A stretch of DNA of 50,802 nt from assembly GCA_016208315.1 (NCBI GenBank), contig JACQYF010000175.1, positions 1-50,802 on the forward strand. Direction: 5' to 3'. Position numbers and translations under genes: made by a program. The stretch is from Chloroflexota bacterium. Lineage in GTDB: Bacteria > Chloroflexota > Anaerolineae > UBA4142. Under the pieces are notes generated by a model, which saw nothing but the letters and a program-made list of their open reading frames with translations, had not been told where the DNA came from and did no database searches. Of this stretch, positions 42,619-50,166 are shown piece by piece (position 1 is the first letter of the stretch; every line of letters starts with the position of its first letter).

Positions 42619-43743
42619 ATGGCGGCGCTCAAAATCAAGGACGACTCGACCGGCAAGTTGATCATGCAATCGCCCCTCTTGCCCTCGTGGGGCAATCTGC
42701 TTTCGACGTTGGTATGGCTTGCCATTTTTGCGTTCTTTTTTCTGCCTTCGCTCGCCGAAGGCAACGTGAATTGGGAAAATCTGGCATTCATCGTGTTCAT
42801 TCTCGTGGTGACGGTCGGCGGCAGCGTTCTCAGCAGTCTCCTCTCGACACAAGTCGTCGTTGACCGGACCACTCGGGGGATCACGACCACGCGGCGACTC
42901 TTCGGCTTTCCCATTCAGTCGTCGGCGATACCCTTTAGAGATGTGGCGAATATCGAGTACCAACACTATCGGCAGTCTTCCGGCCGCACCGTGCACGACG
43001 CTTGGCGCGTGAACGCGATCCTCAAGGATGGCGGCAGGGTTCCGCTCAATTGGGACGGCCAGGAAGAAGAAATGTCGGCGCTCGCGAAAACGCTGACCGA
43101 GCGCACCGGCGCGGAATTGCTCGATAACTCGGCAAAACCCGCGCCGATGATTCAGCAGATGTTCGACACGCTGCGCGGCGAGCGGGATGAGAGCGAACCG
43201 GAGCCGGAAACGGAGATGCCGGCCGCGCCGCGCCCCGCCCCGTGGCAGATGCCGGCGAGCGAAACGGCGCAGACCGACCTTGCGCCGTTGGAACCAGTCT
43301 CCGCTCCTTCTGCCAGACATCTTCCCATTGCCGATTTGGAAAAGCGCGTGGCGGCTGACCCGATGGATGCGGAAGCGCGCTATGCGCTCGCCCGCAAACA
43401 TCACGCCCGCGGTCAGTTGGACCGCGCCATCGAACTCTATCGGGAAACGCTGCGGATTGACACGGCGAACTCGGAAGCGCAGAACGATCTGGGGGTCGCT
43501 CTGCAGCAGCGCGGCAAGCGCACGGAAGCCGAAGCGGCCTATCGCCGCGCCGTCGCGCTCGATCCCTTTTCGAGCACCGCCCATTTGAATCTCGGAATGA
43601 TGCTCCGGGCGATGAATCGGGCATCGGACGCAAGCCAAGAGTTTTACCAGGCGCGTCAAAATGCGCGTGGGGATGCTCAGAGCCGCGCGGCCGAAGCGGC
43701 CTCGACGGGTGCGAAGATGGAACCGCAACTGAGTAAAACGTAA
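42619..43743 (+). CDS. Membrane-anchored TPR protein
   Basis: A 374-residue protein with two membrane helices near the N-terminus (about 22-44 and 52-72), a PH-like beta-rich segment (QVVVDRTTRGITTTRRLFGF...) to about 170, and a Pro/Glu-rich linker. At least three tetratricopeptide repeats follow (RYALARKHHARGQLDRAIEL, NDLGVALQQRGKRTEAEAAY, LNLGMMLRAMNRASDASQEF). TPRs suggest a scaffold role; partners are unknown. The ATG at 42619 is six bases after AAAGGAGA; the in-frame ATG at 42613 is too close to it. The stop lies at the start of an ACGTAAA word array. Confidence 0.78.
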   Translation: MAALKIKDDSTGKLIMQSPLLPSWGNLLSTLVWLAIFAFFFLPSLAEGNVNWENLAFIVFILVVTVGGSVLSSLLSTQVVVDRTTRGITTTRRLFGFPIQSSAIPFRDVANIEYQHYRQSSGRTVHDAWRVNAILKDGGRVPLNWDGQEEEMSALAKTLTERTGAELLDNSAKPAPMIQQMFDTLRGERDESEPEPETEMPAAPRPAPWQMPASETAQTDLAPLEPVSAPSARHLPIADLEKRVAADPMDAEARYALARKHHARGQLDRAIELYRETLRIDTANSEAQNDLGVALQQRGKRTEAEAAYRRAVALDPFSSTAHLNLGMMLRAMNRASDASQEFYQARQNARGDAQSRAAEAASTGAKMEPQLSKT

Positions 43744-43810
43744 GGCGTGAAACGTAAAACGTAAAACGTAATAACCTGAACTCCTTACGTTTTACGCTTT
43801 ACGTTTTACG
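43737..43810. repeat. Word-repeat hairpin (AAACGTAAAACGTAAAACGTA/complement)
   Basis: ACGTAAA words on the left face TTACGTTTTACGCTTTACG on the right. The TPR stop codon is within the left arm, and the DNA ligase ribosome-binding site (GGAGG) directly follows the right arm. Same word as at 33888-33940. Confidence 0.88.
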
Positions 43811-43819
43811 GAGGACACC

Positions 43820-45469
43820 ATGCGATTCTCTAAACTCGTAGACTATCTCGCGCGCCTTGACAAAACTTCAAAGCGCTTGGAGATGACGGCGATCCTGGGC
43901 GCGCTCTTCAAAGAAGCGAGCGAAGAGGATGTAGCGCCGATCATTTATTTGACCCAGGAACGTCTCGGGCCGGCGTTCGAGCCGATTGATTTCGGGATCG
44001 GCGAGGCGCTGGCGGCGGAAGCCCTCGCGCTGGCGACCGGCAAGGACAAGACCGAGATCAAAAAGCTCTACAAGGAGCGCGGCGACTACGGCATCGTGGC
44101 CGAAGAGCTTTGCGGCGCGTCGTCCAACCGGTTGACGGTCAAACAAGTGTACGATCGCCTCATGCAAATCGCGACCACCAGCGGCACGGGAACCGTCGCG
44201 CAAAAGACGCTCGGGATCGGCGATCCGACCGTCATGGAAGGGCTATCGTGGTCGAAAACGGGCGACAAGTCGCTGCGCCCGCAGATCGAACGCGCCTACA
44301 ACGTCTGCTCGGACCTGGGCCAAGTGGCGCAACTGTTCAAAGCGGGCGGGGTCGAAGCGCTCGCCAAGATCAAGGTGACGGTAGGCAAGCCGGTGCGGAT
44401 GGCGCTCGCCGAGCGCGCCAAGAGCGCGGAAGATATCGTGACGCGGCTCGGCATGTGCGCTATCGAAAAAAAATTTGACGGATTTCGCTGCCAGGTCCAC
44501 AAGCAGAGCGAGCAGGTCCGCATCTTTTCGCGCAACCTCGAGGAGACGACCACGATGTTTCCCGACATCGCGAAGGCGGTGCGCGATCAGGTCAAGGCCA
44601 AGACGGCGATCCTCGAAGGCGAAGCCCTGGCCTACGACGTCGAAACGGCCGAGTTTCATCCCTTTCAGGTCACGATGCAGCGCAAGCGCAAATACGACTT
44701 GGAGGCGATGACGGCCAAATTCCCGCTGCGCCTCGTCGCGTTCGACCTGCTGTACGTCGAAGGCAAGGATTTTACGGGACAGCCGTACTCGAAACGCCAC
44801 GACATGCTGGCGGAACTCGTCGGGCAGGGCGACGGGCTTTCGGTCGCCGACCACCTCGTTACCCAAGACGCGAAAGAGATCGAAAAGTATTTCGACGATG
44901 CGGTGACGCTGGGCTTGGAAGGGATCCTTGCGAAACGGCTCGATTCGAAATACCAGGCGGGCGCGCGCAACTTCAACTGGATCAAGCTCAAGCGGTCGTA
45001 CCAAGGGCAATTGACCGATACGGTGGATGGGGTCGTCGTCGGCTATTTGCGCGGGCGCGGGATGCGCGCGCGGTTCGGCATCGGCGCGGTGCTCGTCGCG
45101 GTGTACGACCAGCCGAACGACCGGTTCGTGACGATCGGAAAGATCGGGACGGGGTTTTCGGACGAAAAGTGGCCGCAGTTGCGCGAGCTGCTGGACAAGG
45201 TCGCGGTGGAGCACAAGCCGGCGCGCGTGGACGCCGTGATGCTGCCCGATGTGTGGGTCGAACCCAAGTACGTGATCGAAATGCGCGCCGACGAAATCAC
45301 CCGCTCGCCGATTCACACCGCCGGCAAGGTGGGCGACGAGCCGGGGTACGCGCTGCGGTTCCCGCGCGTAATCGGCTTTATCCGCGTGGACAAAAAGCCG
45401 GAAGACGCGACGACGGTCAAAGAAATTTTGGGGATGTTCAAGAAGCAGGGGAAGAAAAAGACGGCGTAG
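43820..45469 (+). CDS. ATP-dependent DNA ligase, archaeal-type
   Basis: A 549-residue replicative-type ATP ligase with an N-terminal DNA-binding domain (about 1-190), nucleotidyltransferase core and OB fold. EKKFDGFR contains the adenylated Lys (K218, motif K-x-D-G). EGEALAYD, EGILAKR and the closing NWIKLKRSY are motifs III to V. The form resembles archaeal Lig1/LigB found in some Chloroflexota beside the NAD-dependent LigA. It seals nicks using ATP. GGAGG is about eight bases before the ATG. It ends in basic residues (KKQGKKKTA) just before a long tandem word array. Confidence 0.9.
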   Translation: MRFSKLVDYLARLDKTSKRLEMTAILGALFKEASEEDVAPIIYLTQERLGPAFEPIDFGIGEALAAEALALATGKDKTEIKKLYKERGDYGIVAEELCGASSNRLTVKQVYDRLMQIATTSGTGTVAQKTLGIGDPTVMEGLSWSKTGDKSLRPQIERAYNVCSDLGQVAQLFKAGGVEALAKIKVTVGKPVRMALAERAKSAEDIVTRLGMCAIEKKFDGFRCQVHKQSEQVRIFSRNLEETTTMFPDIAKAVRDQVKAKTAILEGEALAYDVETAEFHPFQVTMQRKRKYDLEAMTAKFPLRLVAFDLLYVEGKDFTGQPYSKRHDMLAELVGQGDGLSVADHLVTQDAKEIEKYFDDAVTLGLEGILAKRLDSKYQAGARNFNWIKLKRSYQGQLTDTVDGVVVGYLRGRGMRARFGIGAVLVAVYDQPNDRFVTIGKIGTGFSDEKWPQLRELLDKVAVEHKPARVDAVMLPDVWVEPKYVIEMRADEITRSPIHTAGKVGDEPGYALRFPRVIGFIRVDKKPEDATTVKEILGMFKKQGKKKTA

Positions 45470-45474
45470 GGAAA

Positions 45475-45590
45475 TGAGCCAATTAGCCAATGAGCCAATG
45501 AGCCAATCGGTCATTCAGTCAACTGGTCAATTGGTCAACTAGGCAATCAGGCAATGAGGCGATCAGGCAATCAGGCAATCGGGCAATGGA
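45475..45590 (+). repeat. Tandem word arrays GAGCCAAT, TCAACTGG and CAGGCAAT
   Basis: Three successive words: (A)GCCAATGA four times, then GTCAACTGGTCAATTGGTCAA, then AGGCAATCAGGCAATGAGGC and variants. Spacing is regular but without unique spacers, so this is not CRISPR. No gene is present between 45470 and 45638. Confidence 0.85.
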
Positions 45591-45637
45591 TCAAGTTTTT
45601 GCGGGTATTTGGCGTTAGGAGGCGCGCGTTAGGCGTT

Positions 45638-45909
45638 CTAGCGCGCTTCGCCGCGGAGGGCGATGAAGGCGTGGCCTTGCGGCGTCACGCGGAAATAATC
45701 GGACAGATTCTCGTTGGGATGGTCGCCTTTGGGAAGGTCGCGCGTGTCGGCGACCTTTTTGAATTCGATTCGTCCGACATGGACAGCGCATCGAGCTTGG
45801 CGATCTTGTTTTCGGACGCTTTAACGCGCTGCGCCAACAACTGGTTCAGCACGGCGACTAGGGCCGAACCGGCGACACCGATGAGGGCGACGAGAATTTG
45901 AGGGTCCAT
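45638..45909 (-). pseudogene. Small frameshifted gene (membrane-anchored N-terminus, conserved C-terminus)
   Basis: The minus-strand ATG at 45909 starts MDPQILVALIGVAGSALVAV (one membrane helix) followed by a coiled coil. Near 45785 the continuing sense is lost. Another frame reads VGRIEFKKVADTRDLPKGDH then ENLSDYFRVTPQGHAFIALRG to a TAG at 45640-45638. Both halves look coding, so one base was lost or gained between them. No family name is recognised. Confidence 0.55.
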
Positions 45910-45946
45910 GTTAGGCACTCTAAACCGTTTTGGGTCAGCCCTTGTG

Positions 45947-46222
45947 TTATCGCTGCGACCGCTCCTCGCGAAGTGCCCTCAGGAGTGGCGTCGAGTCGGG
46001 TGAAACGGGAGCTCGGCTGCGCACCTCACGCGCGGCGGCGATCCAGTCAAAATCCAAGGACTCACGGCGAGCAGCGCGTTCTACGGGCCGTAAACGCTCC
46101 TCGATGACTTGCATCAAAAGCTCACGCAGCTCTTCCCGTGTCATGTCGCCGACTTTGGACGATCGCCGTGTGGTTGCACGTTTCACACTTCGGGTACGTT
46201 TCGTGCTCATAGTGTTTGCCAT
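45947..46222 (-). CDS. Antitoxin-like small protein, orphan
   Basis: A 91-residue protein with a basic N-terminus (STKRTRSVKRATTRR), a helical TREELRELLMQVIEE segment and a C-terminal DWIAAAREVRS...DSTPLLRALREER. This last pattern is typical of small antitoxin-like proteins encoded just before PIN-domain toxins. GGGAG precedes the ATG at 46222. No PIN toxin follows on this strand; the next gene is the frameshifted remnant, so the partner was lost or lies elsewhere. Confidence 0.5.
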   Translation of the reverse strand: MANTMSTKRTRSVKRATTRRSSKVGDMTREELRELLMQVIEERLRPVERAARRESLDFDWIAAAREVRSRAPVSPDSTPLLRALREERSQR

Positions 46223-46587
46223 ATGCCCACTCCCGTCAAACAGTACCGCGTCGGTGCCAGCCAACGCAGGCGAATCGCAAACTGTGGATTCGCTAAAGAG
46301 GTTTACACCATTATACACCGCTTGGGTGGCGAAAACAAACAGGGTGGTCGTGGACACCCTCCGAGTCGGTCGGTTCGAATTAGACGCTTTGGGCAGGGGA
46401 AGTTTTTGCCAATTCTAGCGCGCGGGGATATAATCGGGCAAAGAACAGACCCCATCGGTCTGACCACCATGGGGCACGATCCAGGGAGCCAGCGCGGGCA
46501 CCCCAGGCAAGACATCGGAGAGTATGGCGGCCCGCTCAGGTCAAGAACTTGTGCGGGCAATTCGTTTTTCGCAGGCCAACACATCAC
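46223..46587 (+). promoter_or_regulatory. 365-bp gap with the hsd promoter
   Basis: No convincing gene. A TATAAT at 46429-46434, preceded by GGGGA, lies about 155 bases before hsdM and is divergent from the antitoxin-like gene. A short inverted repeat (CAGACC...GGTCTG, about 46446-46460) follows it. No terminator or further repeat was recognised. Confidence 0.45.
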
Positions 46588-48639
46588 ATGAACAACTTTA
46601 GCCAGTACGTTTCATTTATTTGGAGCATTGCCGAAATCCTGCGCGACAGCTTCAAGCGGAGCAAGTATCAAGACGTCATCCTGCCGCTGACGGTCTTGCG
46701 TCGCATTGATTGTGTGCTCCAACCCAGTAAAGAAAAGGTCTTGCTGACAAACGCCAAATTGAAAGGCAAATTGGAGAACCTCGCACCCCAACTCCGCAAG
46801 GCATCCGGTTATGCATTCTACAACACCTCACGCTACGATTTTGAAAAACTCTTGGGCGATGCCCCGAACCTTGCCGCGAATCTTCGCAACTACATCAATG
46901 GCTTTTCCGACAACATGCGCGAGGTCTTGGAGAAATTCGATTTCGACAACACGATCGCGAAGCTGGACGAGGCGGGTCTGCTCTTCCTTGTTCTGGAGCG
47001 TTTCAAGAACATTGACCTGCACCCGGACGTGGTGGATAACCACACGATGGGCAGTGTCTTTGAAGAGCTGATCCGCAAATTCAACGAGGCGCTGAACGAA
47101 AACCCCGGCGAGCACTTTACCCCGCGTGACGTCATCCATTTGATGGTTGACCTCGTTTTGTCGCAAGACCGCGACATGCTCAAAAGGAATCACATCGTCC
47201 GCAAAGTATTTGATCCAGCCGCAGGATCAGGTGGAATGGTGACAATTGCGAAAGACCGCATCATCGCCATTAACCCGAATGCCGAAGTGTATCTGTTTGG
47301 GCAAGAGGTCAATCCCGAAACATACGCCATGTGCAAGTCCGACCTGTACATGAAAAGCCCCGATGGACGCGATGCCGATAACATCGCGTTCGGCAGCACG
47401 CTCTCGAACGACAAGCACAGCGACAAGCAATTCGATTACATGCTGACCAATCCGCCTTACGGCAAAGAATGGAAGATGGATCAAGATAAGGTCGAAGCAG
47501 AAGCGGACAAGGGGTTCGCCGGTCGTTTTGGCGCGGGGCTGCCGCGCATCAGCGATGGTCAGTTGCTCTTCTTGCAGCACATGCTGGGGCGAATGGTCGC
47601 CGCTAAAGATGGCGGCAGCCGCATCGGCATCGTCATGAACGGCTCGCCGCTGTTCACCGGCGACGCAGGCAGCGGCGAAAGCGAAATTCGCCGTTGGATT
47701 CTGGAGAACGATTGGCTTGAGGCGATTGTCGCTCTGCCCGAGCAACTCTTTTACAATACCGGCATCGCGACGTATGTTTGGGTTTTGACGAATCGGAAGG
47801 AAAAACGGCGGCGCGGGCAAGTTCAGCTCATCGACGCGACCGATCTGTGGACGCCGATGCGCAAGAGTCTGGGCGACAAACGGCGCGAAATTGCAGCCGA
47901 TCACATCAAACAAATCGCCGACATTCACGCAGCGTTTGCCGATAGTGAACGTTCCAAGATTTTCCCGACGACCGCATTTGGCTTTCGCAAGATCACGGTC
48001 GAGCGGCCGCTGCGGCTGAATTTCCAAGCCAGCCCGGAGCGCATCGCGCGATTAAAGGGCGAGCGGGCGTTTATCGCGCTGGCCGAGAGCAAGAAGAAGA
48101 ATGCAAGAGAAAGACTGGCGGAGGAGGCCGAAGGGCGGAAGCAGCAGGAAAAAATCCTTGTGCGGTTGAGCGCACTGCCGGGCGACCTTTTCAAAGAGCG
48201 CGCCGCGTTTGAAAAGGTGTTGGACCGAGACCTTCGAGGTCTCCGAGACCTCGAAGGTCTTCAGGTCAAGTTGACTGCGCCGCTCCGCAAGGCGATTCTC
48301 TCTGCGGTCTCCGAACGTGACGAGACCGCTGCCATCTGTTGCGACGCGGACGGCAACCCTGAACCAGACCCCGAATTGCGCGACACGGAAAATGTGCCGC
48401 TGGGCGAGGACGTCCAAGTGTTCTTTGATCGCGAGGTCAAGCCGCACGTATCCGATGCGTGGATCAACACGGCTGTGCGTGATCTGAAGGATGGCGAGGT
48501 TGGCAGAGTCGGATACGAGATAAACTTCAACCGCTATTTCTACAAGTACCAGCCGCCGCGCCTGCTAGCAGAGATTGAGCAAGACATCAAGACGCTAGAA
48601 AAGGAAATCTTGGAGATGCTGCGCGAGGTGGCGGGATGA
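46588..48639 (+). CDS. hsdM: Type I restriction-modification methyltransferase subunit HsdM
   Basis: A 683-residue N6-adenine methyltransferase subunit. The helical N-terminal domain (FSQYVSFIWSIAEILRDSFK) is followed by the core with DPAAGSGG (motif I, from D209) and NPPYG (motif IV, from N288). A long helical C-terminus contacts HsdS. Residues about 547-558 (R-D-L-R-G-L-R-D-L-E-G-L) are encoded by a 33-bp palindrome inserted in frame before KLTAPLRKAI. The ATG at 46588 begins the recognised N-terminus; no strong ribosome site is seen. Its stop overlaps the hsdS start as ATGA. HsdR is not in the window. Confidence 0.95.
   Translation: MNNFSQYVSFIWSIAEILRDSFKRSKYQDVILPLTVLRRIDCVLQPSKEKVLLTNAKLKGKLENLAPQLRKASGYAFYNTSRYDFEKLLGDAPNLAANLRNYINGFSDNMREVLEKFDFDNTIAKLDEAGLLFLVLERFKNIDLHPDVVDNHTMGSVFEELIRKFNEALNENPGEHFTPRDVIHLMVDLVLSQDRDMLKRNHIVRKVFDPAAGSGGMVTIAKDRIIAINPNAEVYLFGQEVNPETYAMCKSDLYMKSPDGRDADNIAFGSTLSNDKHSDKQFDYMLTNPPYGKEWKMDQDKVEAEADKGFAGRFGAGLPRISDGQLLFLQHMLGRMVAAKDGGSRIGIVMNGSPLFTGDAGSGESEIRRWILENDWLEAIVALPEQLFYNTGIATYVWVLTNRKEKRRRGQVQLIDATDLWTPMRKSLGDKRREIAADHIKQIADIHAAFADSERSKIFPTTAFGFRKITVERPLRLNFQASPERIARLKGERAFIALAESKKKNARERLAEEAEGRKQQEKILVRLSALPGDLFKERAAFEKVLDRDLRGLRDLEGLQVKLTAPLRKAILSAVSERDETAAICCDADGNPEPDPELRDTENVPLGEDVQVFFDREVKPHVSDAWINTAVRDLKDGEVGRVGYEINFNRYFYKYQPPRLLAEIEQDIKTLEKEILEMLREVAG
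48228..48260. repeat. RAYT-associated palindrome, copy 1 (in hsdM)
   Basis: 33 bp. Arms of 16 bp, AGACCTTCGAGGTCTC and complement, around one base. Each half is itself a small hairpin (AGACCT-TCG-AGGTCT). Read in hsdM as DLRGLRDLEGL, a different codon register from the other coding copies. Confidence 0.93.
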
Positions 48640-50123
48640 AAGATGAGGTTGAGACCTTCGAGGTTTCGGAAACCTCGAAGGTCTCGGATGGAAACATGCT
48701 GGAGCAGACCTTCGAGGTCTCCCAGACCTCGAAGGTCTCACACCCGCGCCGCAAGTCCTACCCCGCCTACAAGCCCTCCGGCGTCGCGTGGCTGGGCGAT
48801 ATTCCCGCGCATTGGGAGGTCAGGCGGCTCAAGTTCGTGTCGCGGATAAATCCACCAAAAACGGAACTAGCGTCTCTTTCCAAAGACACAGAAGCTTCAT
48901 TTCTCCCCATGGAGAAAATTGGTGAGGACGGCAAGTTATCTTTGGATGAAACGCGTGCGATCCACCAGGTGTGGCAAGGTTTTACGTATTTCCGTGATGA
49001 TGATGTCATAGTAGCAAAGATAACACCGTGTTTTGAAAACGGCAAAGGTGCACTTTGCAGGCGTTTGGTCAACGGCATTGGTTTCGGTACAACAGAATTG
49101 CATGTTCTTCGGGCTGGTACGGAGACCAACTCAAGGTTCTTATCATACCAAACGCAGTCAGTTGATTTTCGCAGGTTCGGTGTTGCCGCAATGTATGGAG
49201 CGGCAGGTCAGCAGCGAGTACCCGAAAATTTCGTTCGCGATTTTCGGATCGGTTTGCCTCCTTTCCCCGAGCAGCGCGCTATCGCCGCGTGCCTTGACCG
49301 CGAGACCGCACGGCTGGACGCATTGATTGCGAAGAAGGAGCGCCTGATAGAGTTGCTGCAAGAAAAGCGGACCGCGCTGATTAGTCATGCGGTGACGCGC
49401 GGGGTGCCGGAAGAAAAGACCTTCGAGGTCTTGGAGACCTCGAAGGTCTCATCCGTCTCACTCTCGTCCGCGCTGCTGAAGGATTCCGGCGTGGAGTGGC
49501 TGGGGCAGGTGCCGACGAATTGGGAGGTTTATCAACTCCGGCGAGTAGTCACCAAGTTTGTGGACTATCGCGGCGCAACGCCTGACAAATCTTCAGACGG
49601 AATCCCACTCATCACAGCGAGAAATATCAAGAACGGCAGAGTTGATTTTGATTTGTCGCGTGAGTTTATTCGCGAGGAAGATTATGCTGGTTGGATGGTG
49701 CGTGGATTTCCGGAAGTCGGCGACGTTCTAGTTACAACCGAAGCGCCACTCGGCGAAACAGCCCAAGTTGTGGAAACCAACATTGCACTTGCTCAACGAG
49801 TCATTCTATTGAAAGCAGAGCAGAACACCGTCACGAACGATTTTCTTAAACAATATCTTGGTTCGCTTTCAGGTCAGGCAGAACTTTGGAGTCGTGCAAC
49901 GGGTTCAACTGCAATCGGAATCAAAGCGTCTCATCTGCGGGAAATCTTGGTCATCGTGCCACCGCACGACGAGCAACGCGCCATCGCCGCATACCTCGAC
50001 CGCGAGACCGCGACGATAGACGCGCTCATCGCCAAAGTGCGCCAAGCCATCGAGACGCTGCGGGAGTATCGCACCGCGCTGATTTCCGCGGCGGTGACGG
50101 GGAAGATGGATGTGACGGGATAG
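48636..50123 (+). CDS. hsdS: Type I restriction-modification specificity subunit HsdS, with palindromes in frame
   Basis: A 495-residue specificity subunit with two target-recognition domains and two conserved helical spacers. Each half begins with a copy of SGVxWLGxxPxxWEV (about residues 47 and 287) and ends with FPEQRAIAACLDRETARLDA or HDEQRAIAAYLDRETATIDA. The first 45 residues contain two copies of T-F-E-V-S-x-T-S-K-V-S from palindromes 2 and 3. A third copy (TFEVLETSKVS) lies in the linker after ALISHAVTRGVPEE, before the second domain. The stop TAG is a T plus the first two bases of palindrome 5. Translation starts at ATGA overlap with hsdM. Confidence 0.95.
   Translation: MKDEVETFEVSETSKVSDGNMLEQTFEVSQTSKVSHPRRKSYPAYKPSGVAWLGDIPAHWEVRRLKFVSRINPPKTELASLSKDTEASFLPMEKIGEDGKLSLDETRAIHQVWQGFTYFRDDDVIVAKITPCFENGKGALCRRLVNGIGFGTTELHVLRAGTETNSRFLSYQTQSVDFRRFGVAAMYGAAGQQRVPENFVRDFRIGLPPFPEQRAIAACLDRETARLDALIAKKERLIELLQEKRTALISHAVTRGVPEEKTFEVLETSKVSSVSLSSALLKDSGVEWLGQVPTNWEVYQLRRVVTKFVDYRGATPDKSSDGIPLITARNIKNGRVDFDLSREFIREEDYAGWMVRGFPEVGDVLVTTEAPLGETAQVVETNIALAQRVILLKAEQNTVTNDFLKQYLGSLSGQAELWSRATGSTAIGIKASHLREILVIVPPHDEQRAIAAYLDRETATIDALIAKVRQAIETLREYRTALISAAVTGKMDVTG
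48652..48684. repeat. RAYT-associated palindrome, copy 2 (5' end of hsdS)
   Basis: 33 bp with 16-bp arms AGACCTTCGAGGTTTC and complement; central base G. Paired changes in both arms relative to other copies (TTT/AAA instead of TCT/AGA) keep pairing. Read as TFEVSETSKVS. Confidence 0.93.
48706..48738. repeat. RAYT-associated palindrome, copy 3 (5' end of hsdS)
   Basis: 33 bp with 15-bp arms AGACCTTCGAGGTCT and complement around CCC. Read as TFEVSQTSKVS, 21 bases after copy 2. Confidence 0.93.
49417..49449. repeat. RAYT-associated palindrome, copy 4 (central linker of hsdS)
   Basis: 33 bp with 15-bp arms around TGG. Read as TFEVLETSKVS between the two target-recognition halves of HsdS. Confidence 0.93.
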
Positions 50124-50155
50124 ACCTTCGAGGTTTTTGGAAACCTCGAAGGTCT
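50122..50155. repeat. RAYT-associated palindrome, copy 5 (between hsdS and RAYT)
   Basis: 34 bp with 15-bp arms AGACCTTCGAGGTTT and complement around TTGG. Its first two bases complete the hsdS TAG. It ends 11 bases before the RAYT start codon. This is the only complete copy whose length is not a multiple of three. Confidence 0.93.
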
Positions 50156-50166
50156 GGGAGACAAAG

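Noticed and set aside
42484..43728. 414-residue minus-strand open frame opposite the TPR gene
   Set aside because: Shadow frame overlapping the maf start region; Arg/His-rich and without domains.
44243..45514. 423-residue minus-strand open frame opposite the DNA ligase
   Set aside because: Shadow of a gene whose ligase motifs are unambiguous.
48636..48770. TFEVSxTSKVS as a functional protein tandem repeat of HsdS
   Set aside because: The same DNA occurs between genes and in a different codon register in hsdM, so the unit is a DNA palindrome, not a protein repeat.
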